Positions 1 to 9,255 of a stretch of DNA of 23,748 bases are shown here, in pieces. A program made the translations under genes and the position numbers. The DNA is taken from positions 1,631,494 to 1,655,241 of the forward strand of contig JAAAKB020000025.1 of the NCBI GenBank assembly GCA_010014835.2, written 5' to 3'. Origin of the DNA: Apostichopus leukothele (taxonomy: Eukaryota > Echinodermata > Holothuroidea > Aspidochirotida > Stichopodidae). Within the stretch, counting starts at the first letter, position 1. The number at the start of each line of letters is the position of its first letter. Below the pieces are notes generated by a model, which saw only the letters and a program-made list of their open reading frames with translations, had not been told where the DNA came from and did no database searches.

Positions 1-29
<29 letters not shown>
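1..29. repeat. (AT)n microsatellite
   Basis: Pure alternating AT dinucleotides open the window, so the true left end of the array probably lies outside it. Nothing else is encoded here. Confidence 0.95.
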
Positions 30-32
<3 letters not shown>

Positions 33-273
33 TTGAGTTGGTTGGCGTCTATCTTGGCGCAGAGTGTTCTATGTCCGGTGGTCAGAGCGAAGTATATAAA
101 TTTATAGATATAAGTATATGTATCTACTGTTTGTTTCTATGAGTCCAGGGATTTTGAGAGAGACATTATGATTAGAGCAAATGTGCTTTTAATCTATCTG
201 CAGCTATAATAGAAAGCTAGAGTTTAATGCTCTTGAACTGGTAATAAATTATAGATTGTCCCCATGTTTTTTT

Positions 274-288
274 GGGGGGGGGGGGGAG
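274..288 (+). repeat. Poly-G tract after a T run
   Basis: Eight T are followed directly by thirteen G, one A and two G. This T-to-G junction recurs near 15081-15102. The run is prone to slippage, and its length in the assembly should not be trusted to the base. Confidence 0.9.
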
Positions 289-1262
289 GTGTCGATCGAG
301 CTCTCTCCCAAGTGTTTTCCATATGTATGCTCTTGTGTGAGCCAATCTATAAAAGCTGCCAATTTTGTAGCCTGAGGCAACTTTCAAAATCCATGGGGAC
401 ATTTTTAAAATCGTATCCATTGTGAGAAATAGTTCAAAGACCTTTAAGTCAGTTCAAAGTAATTTTGTTTTCTTTTTCCTTTTTCTTTTTCATATATTTA
501 TATTATTTTGCTTTCATAATCTCCATATAATGTCTTCAATATCTAAGACAATTGTATTCTTCTCAGTGGGAAGACTTTGTATGTTCAGTACTAAGATGCA
601 TAAATTTGGTGAGCATATTTATATCTTTTTAAATCATTAATGTATTTTTTATATATTTTATTGGTATTTACATGTTCTTATTATTGTGTTGTAATTTTTT
701 TCAAGTTAGTGATAACTTGTTGTCAACCAGGTTTCAAAATTGCTATTTTTTTTTTTCAATGATTTTTTTTGTAAATCAGAGACATTTAAGAAGCTGAAAG
801 GCACCAGTTGCATTTGTTAGTAATAATATTAAATACATCTTGTATGAAGTAATCATCACAGGGCTTGAAGTAAATTTGTAAAAGGGTATCGCTTATGTTT
901 CATTGCCATGGGTAGCAACCGAGGGGTGAAGAAGAAGATGGAAAGGAGGGATGGGGGAGAGATAATAAAAATCCATATTGAAAAAAAATTGTAGATTTGT
1001 GTGACTGTCACATTGATGTCCTACATCCATAGATGATTGACTTAAAGACAGACTGTGTACTGTTAACAGTAGATTGAAAGAACATATGATATCAGTGCCA
1101 ATTTGTCATAACTTTATAATATTATTATAATCCATGACATGAATTACATCAATATGATGACTACAGGACAGATCTGTAATGATTGAATCCTCAGATGTAT
1201 ATCTCTGGAACAGGTCAACTTGAGAGGCCTATGAAAGATGATTGTAGTCTCGCTATTGAGAC

Positions 1263-1291
1263 AATTAATGGAGAGATCACTTCCATTAATT
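1263..1291. repeat. Inverted repeat, 10-bp arms, homeodomain cores
   Basis: AATTAATGGA (1263-1272) and TCCATTAATT (1282-1291) are perfect reverse complements around a 9-nt loop. Each arm carries a TAAT core of the kind bound by homeodomain proteins, so this could be a paired binding site or just a chance hairpin in AT-rich DNA. The arms are seen directly; any function is inference. Confidence 0.55.
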
Positions 1292-2302
1292 ACGGGTGAG
1301 GGGAAGGCAGTCAGATATTAAGTCATTACAGTGTGGGTGGGTGGTGTATTGCAATGTAATTTGTATGATTGGATATAGTATGATGTGCCCACAGTACAAA
1401 GATGTGTAACTATAATACTCTGGGGAGAGGTACATCAATGACAACTGATCTTACATTTAGCATTTTAGTGTCTCTAAGTTAAGTGTTCTAGCTGTTTCAA
1501 AACGAGGGAGGAGCTTTTAACACAGAGCTGGCAGAGTACTTTAATTTCCATTGAGTTGAAAAATGTTTGTTCACTGATCAATGTCAAAGGGAGAAATCAT
1601 TTTAGTATCCACATATATCTGTTTCGCAATTTTTTTTAAAAAATTTTAAATATTTTATTTCAGATTCATGAATATTAATTCTCATAGAAATATTAAGTTT
1701 AATTACTATATGGTTTTACTCTATGTGTCCTAATAACATTCATGTGTGTATATGTATCTTTTTCTACTTGTTATCATTTTTTTTGTAAATTTATATAATG
1801 TCACAATTTTTGCCCATTTACATTCATGAGCATTTTGTTAAATGGAATACCAGATAAATTATTCCCTACAATGGCTAAACCTCTCTCTCACACAGATTAT
1901 TACTTAAGGAAATATGCCTGGAGTAAATCCAGAATGTGAATGTCATCTGTTAAATTAAAGAATTACAAACTTAGTGAAAATTCACTTTGCAAACGCAGTT
2001 ACTTTTTATACAGCTTATTGGGAAAGAAGGGAAGAAAAATACAGGAAGTTACTCAACGATTGTATCGTTGTGGACATATTCAGAACTGTAAGCTGGTGGA
2101 ATTTTTCATAAATATATAAATTAGATATGGTTCAAGGTTTTTGTTTTTCGTAGAACTTGAAATTAACTTCGCTCCCCGCTTTGGGTGGTAGAATGAGAGG
2201 GTAGGGCATTGACCGGAGAGGTCCGAATATAGAGGGCGCACAGTGTTAAAAGGTTACCAGTTCACTCCAGACATGATAGAATGAGAGTGCTGAGGTTTAT
2301 GA

Positions 2303-2348
2303 GGAGACAGGTAAGCTTGTGACTCGTAAATATCCAAACCAGTGACTT
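2303..2348 (+). repeat. Dispersed repeat, copy 1 (partner at 14239)
   Basis: The segment GGAGACAGGTAAG, a variable few bases, CTCGTAAAT, then ACCAGT is shared with 14239-14285, roughly 80% matched over 45 bases by eye. Weaker similarity extends some 20-25 bases upstream. Two diverged copies 12 kb apart in the same orientation point to a dispersed element whose family I do not recognise. The shared CAG-GTAAG looks like a 5' splice site, but its place inside a repeat argues against an exon end here. Confidence 0.5.
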
Positions 2349-2580
2349 AATGCAATGACATTTACTTTGGAAATGAAACAAAGACACCCATTACAGTTTT
2401 TACTTTCAGGTAATAATTGATCTGGTATCACATTTACAAATGCTACTGTACATGCAAAATGGTCAAATTTCTGTGTACAGACCTTACCTGTACAAAGAAT
2501 AATCCCTGACTTGTTCAGGCAGTGAGGCTATTGTTTACTGCAGTAAACTTCTTAGTTCTTTACAGTTCACAACTACATCT

Positions 2581-2603
2581 AAAAAAATAATAATAATAAT
2601 AAT
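2581..2603. repeat. (TAA)n microsatellite with A-run
   Basis: Seven A are followed by about five TAA units. An A-run grading into a trinucleotide repeat often marks the tail of an old retroposon, but no body is recognisable upstream. Confidence 0.85.
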
Positions 2604-2954
2604 CCTGGATGCAATTTTAGACTAAAATCTGACTCGTTATTTAAAATTTAAAAGAAATGCAATACTTTGCCCCAAAAAGAGGAATTTATTTTCTATTAAA
2701 GTGTTATTGAACTGTACCAGTTTACTTAAAGTTTACACATTGCAATATCAGTGAAGAATCATGAGTTATGTTTAATATTATATATGATATATTTAATACG
2801 ATTTAGTTGAAATTATGGCACAAAAATCCATCTGCATTTATCCCTTGATTATGATTAATTATAAGTAAAAATGATACATGTCCCAAAAGTATCTTCTTCA
2901 CATGTTTTTTTTGTTTTTTTTAATTACACGTCTTCTCAGTAAACGTGTCTCATT

Positions 2955-3050
2955 GCAGAGGCGCTGTGGTGTAGTAGTTATAGCTGGTAATGATTTACAT
3001 GCAGCTCCTCATCTCAAGCTAGACACAGTGATATATATCATCTTGACCTC
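2955..3050 (+). mobile_element. Possible decayed tRNA-derived SINE head
   Basis: The segment starts GAGGCGCTGTGGTGTAGTAG and continues TTATAGCTGG, which resembles the 5' end and pol III A box of tRNA-derived SINEs. The 13-mer GGTGTAGTAGTTA (2968-2980) matches GGTGTAGCAGTTA at 10637-10649 in all but one base, and the latter is followed at tRNA-like spacing by a B-box-like motif. Here the B box is poor: only TCAA survives near 3016. No tail or target-site duplication was found. Family and boundaries are inference. Confidence 0.3.
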
Positions 3051-3277
3051 GTCATCCTTGATACAGCTAATTTCTATGTAGTGCCCTCTTTGCATTGGTC
3101 GATACACTGTTGCATGTGAATCGTGAGTCATGTGTAAGTACACTGCTGTCAGATATCAGGGACTTGCCATGGCATTGGTTTAGGTTAGTCATGATAAGGA
3201 GTTTATAATGTTAAAAGGGCTGTAGTAGCACTACACTCTTTTTTTATATCATTACTTTTTGTTTTATCTGACGTGTC

Positions 3278-3322
3278 TTTATCCTTTTGATTATTGTGCC
3301 TTTATCCGTTTGATTATCGTTG
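3278..3322 (+). repeat. 23-bp tandem doublet
   Basis: TTTATCCTTTTGATTATTGT followed by GCC (3278-3300) is repeated as TTTATCCGTTTGATTATCGT followed by TG (3301-3322), with two or three substitutions. It lies inside the MITE-like segment and just upstream of a second, younger duplication. Confidence 0.75.
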
Positions 3323-3350
3323 ATCACAAGAGTGATTAAGGCTGTTTAAG

Positions 3351-3439
3351 CATTCAAAGTGACATAATTGAACTCGTTAGTATCAACAGATATAAACATT
3401 CAAAGTGACATAATTGAATTCGTTAGTATCAACAGATAT
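3351..3439 (+). repeat. 46-bp tandem doublet, nearly identical
   Basis: Copy 1 (3351-3396) begins CATTCAAAGTGACATAATTG and copy 2 (3397-3439) repeats it with a single difference (AACTCG against AATTCG) over 43 compared bases. The near identity implies a recent duplication. No coding potential. Confidence 0.92.
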
Positions 3440-3542
3440 GCTGGAGAATCCAATAATGGTCACTCACTCATGCTCAGACTTTTCCAATAAGGCACAGTGC
3501 TACTACCTTCCTCAAAACATTTTAATTCAGGTATGACCAAAG

Positions 3543-3683
3543 GGACCCAAACATTGGTGTGAGATAGGGGGCCATGGGCCAGGAGTCAGACAAATGTTCC
3601 AGCCGTGTGTGATGACCCAATGTCGCTATGATAATTATTGGGGGCCTTGGGTCCATGGCCACCCTCCCGATGTTTGGCACCCG
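3543..3683. repeat. GC-richer fold-back inverted repeat
   Basis: The left arm (3543-3583) carries CCAAACATTGG then GGGGGCCATGGGCC. The right arm (3644-3683), read as its reverse complement, carries CCAAACATCGG then GGTGGCCATGGACC in the same order and nearly the same spacing, around a 60-base loop. The block is clearly more GC-rich than its flanks. It may be a fold-back DNA element or a structured transcript segment; the family is not recognised. Confidence 0.5.
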
Positions 3684-4111
3684 TGAGGCCGTGACCTTTT
3701 AAGTTATGGCATCTACAAGTTTCATCATCTCCCTTTTGAGGTAGAGACTTTTGTTTTTCATCCCTTCCTTCCTTTCTTTAAAATGACAAACGTACATAAT
3801 TGATCAAGTTATGTCGCATTAGATCCTGTAGACTTCACCATGGTATGGTTTGTTAAGATCTAAAATAATTAAAAACATTAGAAAACACTAGTCCCTAGCT
3901 AATTTTGATAGAATTTTGAAGAATGAGCTGATAATGGTGAAAGTTCATCCTATTTTGAGGAGATTTTTGTGACCAGCCTCTTTTATTACAGAAATCATTT
4001 TTGCAGGCAAGCCCAACAAAACCATGATTCAAATGGAAGTAAATTTCTTGATTGTTGAAATGAAAGTTGAAACATAATAAGCTTTAACAAACTCTAATGC
4101 TCGAAAGATGT

Positions 4112-4132
4112 GGGGGAGGGGGGGTTGAGGGG
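4112..4132 (+). repeat. G-rich tract (G-quadruplex-capable)
   Basis: G5-A-G7-TTGA-G4 satisfies the usual four-run requirement if the long G7 run is split. The phrase GGGGTTGAGGGG recurs at 4594-4614, so the two tracts may share an origin. Confidence 0.75.
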
Positions 4133-4593
4133 AATTGTGGATTTGTCTGTTAAACTTTGTCAAAATTATACTGTAAATTAAGTTTAAAACTATTTATTTT
4201 GCTGTCTACAGAACCTCCAGTCAGTGTATAAATTATTTTATTTTTTGAATCTGTTTTCGTTTTGGTGTGTAGTATTTTTCTTACTGTATTTTTTTTTCTG
4301 GCTATATAGCTAGATCTATCCAGGTCTTGTTTTGCTTTTTTGCTCAACCTTGACTTTCATGAAGGGTGCAGTAACTCTTGTTTATGAAGCTCTCAAAAAG
4401 TAACAAAGTTGATCCAAGGGGGCTTGAACTAAGGTCAGCCTGGGGAGACAAGTAACAAAAAAATAACCCTCGAGGCAATGTTTACTCTGGCATACCAGCT
4501 CATATTAGGGCAAGCATACAACACCTCACTCTTCATATCATGTAGATGATATCATCTTTTTGGGAACAGTCAATCTTTTGCTACTGTGTGTTT

Positions 4594-4614
4594 GGGGGGT
4601 TGAGGGGGGGGGGG
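4594..4614 (+). repeat. G-rich tract with TTGA interruption
   Basis: G6-TTGA-G11 repeats the G-run, TTGA, G-run layout of 4112-4132 about 480 bases away. Run lengths are slippage-prone. Confidence 0.8.
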
Positions 4615-4682
4615 AGCTTATGATTCTGTTTTGTGTAAATAGCTTGTCATCTGTTGTGTAGATTGCTCATCCTTTGCTCCAG

Positions 4683-4793
4683 GCAATATGGGTGCAGAAC
4701 ATCTGGAAAAGAGTGCCAGTTGACGACACGGAGAGTATCCTGATGGCTTTAAAAGAGATAAGTTTACCTGGAGGGCGCTACAAGCTGGGTTAA
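4683..4793 (+). other. Weak candidate terminal coding exon
   Basis: A plausible 3' splice site (CATCCTTTGCTCCAG, ending 4682) is followed by 36 sense codons and a TAA at 4791-4793. The translation begins AIWVQNIWKRVPVDDTESIL and ends SLPGGRYKLG, with balanced amino-acid use unlike the Phe/Lys/Asn-rich frames around it. I do not recognise the protein. In DNA of this composition an open run of this length is common by chance, no upstream exon is visible, and the better composition may only reflect locally higher GC. Confidence 0.18.
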
Positions 4794-5340
4794 GGTGTTA
4801 TTTAACTCTGCCCTCCAGCCCCATGGTCAGTGTCAAAGGTCGTTAATAAATGACAGATCCCTAATAGTCCATCAATGAGATTCTTGTACTGTAAAATGAA
4901 AATAAATAAACTGAAAGAGAATATTATTAATCTCCCATTTTGGTTTGGCCAATGCTCTTTCTATATTGAAAGACTGTTCCTCCGCCAATCCACAGCCTTC
5001 CTACGGTATAAACCGAATGTGCTTGAAGAAAGACAAATTGTTTTAATGAAGGGATAACATTGTTACAGATGCACAAATTTACATGATAACTAGTACACAG
5101 CAAGTAAGTAATAAAGCAACCCATCTGTCCAACCATATCATTATATCTTGTTTACATTGCCAAGATATTTTACACACCTTGAACAATCTAAAGCATCCAG
5201 TGAAATTCTTCAAGTTTGCCATACGAATGGAAATGTTCCATCTCTTTCATATCCAAAGCTCTGTAGACAATTGATGTTAATATTACAGTTCAGATCAAGT
5301 TTTGACTCATTTCCAGTTTAATAATTTTGCAATCGAGGGC
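4794..5340. other. Non-coding stretch, no gene seen
   Basis: Three short overlapping frames (4875-5057 and 5083-5274 plus, 4927-5136 minus) cover this stretch and partly compete with each other. None shows a domain, signal peptide or splice context worth calling. No repeat was noticed. Confidence 0.6.
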
Positions 5341-5720
5341 TTTAGCAGTAAGATTAGGACAAGCCCGCTCTGTTGCATGTAACTGCAGCATTGCTTTGCT
5401 TCCATGCAGCGAGCGTGATGGAGTCCCGTTTGTTTGACATTACTGCAGGGGATGTTCCTATTTGAGCCAAGAGGCTTAAAGGTCTCTACCTAAATATCCC
5501 TTGGGATCATTGGTCGGACCTGCTGAAAACTATTAGAATTCCTCCGTTTACAATTGGATGCCATTTGATGAAAGAATAGATGCCTTTACAGGCAGAGAAT
5601 TTGTCATCCTCTCTGTTTATTATGGGTCAGAGGAAGACAATGACAGAGATAGGCATTATGAATAATTTATCCGCAGATCTACGTAAACCGAGGAAGTTAT
5701 TTTCCACGTATATTACACAA
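5341..5720. promoter_or_regulatory. Possible cis-regulatory block
   Basis: Base composition is balanced, there are no low-complexity runs, and short motifs of known transcription-factor classes sit close together: TTTATTATGG (5616-5625, Hox/Cdx-like), GGGTCA (5624-5629, nuclear-receptor half site), ACAATG (5637-5642, Sox-like) and TGACAG (5641-5646, Meis/TGIF-like). All forward frames are stopped, so it does not look coding. Such motifs are short and frequent, so only conservation could raise this above a suggestion. Confidence 0.2.
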
Positions 5721-7639
5721 AGTTATCAGGTCATGTAATATACCATATTCTGTTGTGCAATACCAGATTGTTTTTGCACAGTGCCCGACATTGCTCACAC
5801 AAATGCAAATTTGTGCAAATTATAAAAATTCAGGTTAATTGTACTAGGATATGGATAACAAGGAAATTCAAAAAAAAAAAAAAAGGTTAAAAATCTACTA
5901 GGAAGCTTATGATCAAATTAAAAACAGGTTATTCTGGTGAAGTTGAATGTCAAAAGTGCCATGAAAGAAAGATTGTAGGACGTGGCCTAACAACTTATTT
6001 CTATATATTTACCATGTTTTCTTGGGTATCCTATTCATGTCACACAGTTTTGTCTAATTCAGTGAATCCATAGCTTTATTTTGAAATATTTTAAAACAGA
6101 ATCAATCAAAGAAGATCTATATTAGCAAAGGAGAAACGCATCAACTTTTCTTGCTAACAAAACGATGATGTGATAAATTACCATCGCACTAGTAGACACT
6201 TGCATCTTGACTTTCTTTTTTAAAAGGAAAACAAAAAACCGTATCAAACAGTCGCCAACGTTCTACTCTTGTTTTGAAAAAAAGCATCCTTTCACTTTCA
6301 TTAGGGATACTCACTTTCGGCGATGTTTTCCCAACTTCTTGAGATTTTTAATTTTGTAAATTACCTACGAGTACATGTAATATTTTAACTTTCTTCGGAG
6401 ACAATTTTTATTGTAAATTATTTTTGAAACACTCTTGCAGTCTGCTCGATATATCAGTCACTGTTTGTCTTTCTCATTTACAGAGCTTCTCGTTACCTGT
6501 ATATCTGTAATTAGCATTAATTAACTATCATAACTGATTGTACCACTGTACCTGTTTTAAATCCTGTACTATGACCCAACCGATGTGATTTTCTTTTCTT
6601 TTTTCCCCCTTGGAGCTGTGATCTATCACCCGTTGTATGACAAGCTACCCGTTCGCCATCTAGTATCTGCAAACAACATTAAAAGCTTTTCAAGTATGTG
6701 TGTTTCAAGTTTGTTGAGATACCAATTAACACCACCCCTATGTTCTTACATGTTCTCTGTCAAAGGTCCTTTGAACCAGTTTTCAACAGTTGATATTTTC
6801 CTTGATGTGGTTGACCATATTGTTAACTGCCAAGGGTGGGGTTAAGTGGTTTACAGTTAGAATTCGGTATTGTTTATAAAAGGACAACGGGTAGCTCGGC
6901 AAATAGATACTTTACACCAGCAAAACTCAAAAAAAAAAATGTGTGTTGCCGGAGAAAAGTACATCTACGAGAGACGGATATCAAAATATAGATCTTAAAT
7001 TAAGAATCTTGCATCTGTTTGAAATCTGATGTGTTGTTAGCTTCTTCTGTTTTCTTTCATAACTAGCGATTGGATTAAAGTAATTTAATGATTGTTATCA
7101 ATATTACAAAACTTGATTTGATAATACTTTTTTATATCAGCAATTGTTTGTTTGTTTGCTTTACTTGCTGTTTATCAGTACCATCAATTCTTCATTAGCA
7201 AACGTGTTTCCATGATCTAGTTTGGGTTAATCCTTGCAATCTTGAAACTATCATACAATGATTCAATAAGCTTAATATTATTACTTTGAGTAGTAAAGTT
7301 GTGTGTCATAAATTATCGGATAGCATTTACACAAAAGAAAGAAAGATTTCTTAAAAAACGTGGACCCAGGTAAAGGTTGAAGCTACGTCATTGATAAACC
7401 AGACAAAGGTGAACTATAGAGATTTGACTTTAATATGAAAGTGACTGAGTGATAAAAAGGAAAAGCTGTATATATTTTCAGATTTTCTAAAACTGTCTGT
7501 ATTCCTGGTGTGGTTGTGTCTATCTCTCTGTGTGTTATTAATCCATGCAGGCAGGGTACGGTACCCAGATCACTGTTACAGGATTTTTGTACCATCCGTT
7601 ATCACGATGTGCAAAAAACTGAATCTACCTTCGGCGATT
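5721..7639. other. AT-rich non-coding stretch, no gene seen
   Basis: It contains a 16-base A run at about 5869-5884, further A/T runs, and a short TTTG repeat near 7146-7157. The longest frame, 6585-6845 plus (86 codons), opens in a T-rich stretch and has no recognisable domain. An 11-base inverted match (AGCTACCCGTT at 6643 against 6886-6896) is compatible with chance. I see no RNA gene. Confidence 0.65.
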
Positions 7640-7672
7640 TTTGATAGCTTTGGTTGAGATAAAGCTGTCAAA
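7640..7672. repeat. 12-bp hairpin, 9-nt loop
   Basis: TTTGATAGCTTT (7640-7651) and AAAGCTGTCAAA (7661-7672) pair over 12 positions with a single T-G wobble. Pairing does not extend outward, so it is too short for a microRNA precursor. It may be a transcript hairpin or a DNA palindrome. Confidence 0.5.
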
Positions 7673-8035
7673 TGATGACAAAAACCATTCGCAAGCTCTG
7701 ATTAAATTTGAAATAATTCAGCTCGCAGCAGCAGCGAGATTTGTCGTCATCGTCGTAGACGGCATGCCGTTCTCTGAGATGGTGCTCTGAGTAAGAAGAG
7801 CAGACCCGACACTGCTTGAGTTCAAGTATCGCATTAAGCAGGTGTCATGCTGGCTTTTATTTGTTCAGAAAATTTGGCTATTTGGTTAGGATAGGGAGAA
7901 GGAAGGGGGGAGGGAAGATTAAAATGTATTGTGCAAATGAAAGACATCCTAGGAAAACCCGGCCGTCCTCATAGCGCGTTGATTGGAATCTTCCGTTACT
8001 AATTTGTGACTGTCCCATTAGAAAGTTGTTCTTTG
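7673..8035. other. Balanced-composition block, function unknown
   Basis: The part at about 7700-7860 has even base composition, several CpG dinucleotides (CAGCAGCAGCGAG and CGTCATCGTCGTAGACGG) and no low-complexity runs, unlike its flanks. It could be a regulatory element or an unrecognised exon; no frame is clearly open across it. The remainder is G-rich then unremarkable. Confidence 0.3.
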
Positions 8036-8300
8036 TTGCGAAAAGGGTGAGAGCAAAGAAGAAGAAGAAGATGAAGAAGAAGGTGAGTGTCTTCTGAGAA
8101 TTTGAGAAGTCTATAAAGAGTGAGATGAAAATCAAACAAAGAAGAAGAAATTAAAAGTTGGGAGAAGAGGAAGGAGAGTAAAATAAAATGAAAAGAAGAA
8201 GAAGAAGAAGAAGAATGTGGGTGATTGTAAGCAGAGACGTGGAATTATTTGCAGCCTCCTTGAAATGAGGAATGAACATGTAGAGAGAGAGAGAGCTGTT
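8036..8300 (+). repeat. Purine-rich tract with GAA and GA microsatellites
   Basis: The plus strand is strongly purine-biased, with AAG units at 8056-8082, GAA units at 8194-8215 and GA units at 8282-8295. A shorter GAA run lies near 8141-8150. Long homopurine GAA blocks can form triplexes (known behaviour, for instance in Friedreich ataxia repeats). The minus-strand frame across 7878-8135 is low-complexity Phe-rich and is not credible as a gene. Confidence 0.85.
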
Positions 8301-8470
8301 GTTTGCTTAACTAATATGTTAACTCAGTCGATGAAGTTCCTCATTCCCGAGTGTACTTAGTTAGTATCTAGGTCATGAGGGTGGGGGGCTATGCACGTGT
8401 CACAGAATGAGTCAATGGTAAGTGTGAACGTGGTCGTTATAGAATTAGGAGTTAAATTTGCTGTTGATAT

Positions 8471-8679
8471 ATTTATCTATTTAAAAACATAAAATTTAAA
8501 TAAAAAAGATATGTTTATCTGAAGTCGATCATCAACGCACTTCTTACATGTTCATGATATTTGCTCAACATTCCTATTTATCTTAATAAAAACATAAAAG
8601 ATTAAAAAAAAGATATATTTATCTGAAGTCGATCATCAATGCACTTCTTACATATTCATGATATTTGCTCAACATTCCT
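8471..8679 (+). repeat. 105-bp tandem doublet
   Basis: Copy 1 (8471-8575) and copy 2 (8576-8679) both run from ATTTATCT through AAAAACATAAAA, TTTATCTGAAGTCGATCATC, and end TTTGCTCAACATTCCT. The 3' two thirds differ at only about three positions, while the A-rich 5' part has small indels. A recent head-to-tail duplication; no coding potential. Confidence 0.92.
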
Positions 8680-8894
8680 TTCGGCATTTTTTCAGGTGAT
8701 ACAGTATGTATAGTTCTTCTCCTGTGTTGTGAAGCCTGTACAAAAATATAGATAATGTAAAAAATGCTGCTCATGTTATGTACTTAACATGAGAGTAAAC
8801 TATCATTCTAATGGTCTCGTCGACCATTAAACCATCCATCCGTAACATGTACTAGCATCTGTGTGTACGTGTCATCAGACTTGCACATGCATGT
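8680..8894. other. Short non-coding spacer before the minisatellite
   Basis: Unique AT-rich sequence. The last 40 bases contain ACGTGTCATCAGACTTGCAC, which already resembles the minisatellite unit and may be decayed leading copies. Confidence 0.5.
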
Positions 8895-9255
8895 GTCTTA
8901 CTGTACGTGTCTTACTGCACAAGTCTTACTGTTTGTGTCTTACTGTACGTGTCTTACTGCATCAGTCTTACTGTTCCTGTCTTACTGTACGTATCTTACT
9001 GTATGTGTCTTACTGTACGTGTCTTACTGCATCAGTCTTACTGTTCGTGTCTTACTGCCCGTGTCTTACTGCCCGTGTCTTACTGCCCGTGTCTTACTGC
9101 ACAATTCTTACTGTATGCGTCTTGCTGCCCGTGTCTTACTGCACAAGTCTTACTGTACGTGTCTTACTGCACAAGTCTTACTGTACGTGTCTTACTGCAT
9201 GTGTCTTTAATATTGTACGTGTCTTACTGCACAAGTCTTACTGCACGTGTCTTAC
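8895..9255 (+). repeat. 14-bp minisatellite, about 25 units
   Basis: The unit is GTCTTACTG plus five variable bases. Twenty-two units follow in strict 14-base register from 8895 to 9202, then one 18-base variant, two more units and a partial. The GTCTTACTG core is nearly invariant while the tail switches among TACGT, CACAA, CATCA, CCCGT, TTCGT, TTCCT and others. The order TACGT-CATCA-TTCNT at 8937-8978 recurs at 9007-9048, exactly five units away, which suggests block duplication. The unit has no stop in any forward frame, so three overlapping frames of 115-151 codons span the array. They encode the same 14-residue Leu/Val/Cys/Tyr/Thr-rich period in different phases and are not evidence of a gene. 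Confidence 0.96.

Larger units (their letters stand above)
30..2300. other. AT-rich non-coding stretch, no gene seen
   Basis: No convincing coding frame, RNA gene or long repeat is visible. The short open frames at 217-420 (minus) and 422-640 (plus) have low-complexity, Phe/Ile-rich translations typical of AT-rich DNA. The stretch holds several T runs (for example 746-758 and 763-770), a purine-rich patch at 918-962, and the G run and hairpin listed separately. It is most simply intron or intergenic sequence. Confidence 0.7.
3207..3521. mobile_element. MITE-like segment with imperfect terminal inverted repeats
   Basis: Positions 3207-3241 and the reverse complement of 3487-3521 align without gaps at roughly two thirds identity over 35 bases, including AATGTT at the outer edge and a perfect 11-mer GTAGTAGCACT (3222-3232) against AGTGCTACTAC (3496-3506). 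The 315-bp interval contains two tandem duplications and no coding frame. Length and structure fit a miniature inverted-repeat DNA element, but no clear target-site duplication is visible, so it could be a chance inverted repeat. Confidence 0.35.
3684..4682. other. Non-coding stretch with two G-rich tracts
   Basis: No gene seen. The minus-strand frame at 4150-4347 translates to a Lys/Asn/Ile-rich string with no recognisable domain. The stretch holds the G-rich tracts at 4112-4132 and 4594-4614, listed separately. Confidence 0.65.

Noticed and set aside
2054-2070. CAACGAT-TGT-ATCGTTG hairpin
   Set aside because: A 7-bp stem with a 3-nt loop is expected by chance in a window this long, with no supporting context.
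3485-3507. TAAGGCAC resembling the miR-124 seed
   Set aside because: Only the first eight bases match the mature miR-124 sequence as I recall it, and no precursor hairpin surrounds it; the site lies in the MITE-like inverted repeat.
6585-6845. 86-codon plus-strand frame
   Set aside because: No recognisable domain, it starts within a T-rich stretch, and the length is expected by chance at this window size.
6643-6896. 11-bp inverted repeat AGCTACCCGTT about 250 bases apart
   Set aside because: One or two such 11-mers within 300 bases are expected by chance across 24 kb, and the match does not extend.
8895-9255. CRISPR-like array
   Set aside because: Repeats are 14 bp head to tail with a short variable tail and no 25-40-bp unique spacers, in a eukaryotic-looking window without cas genes.
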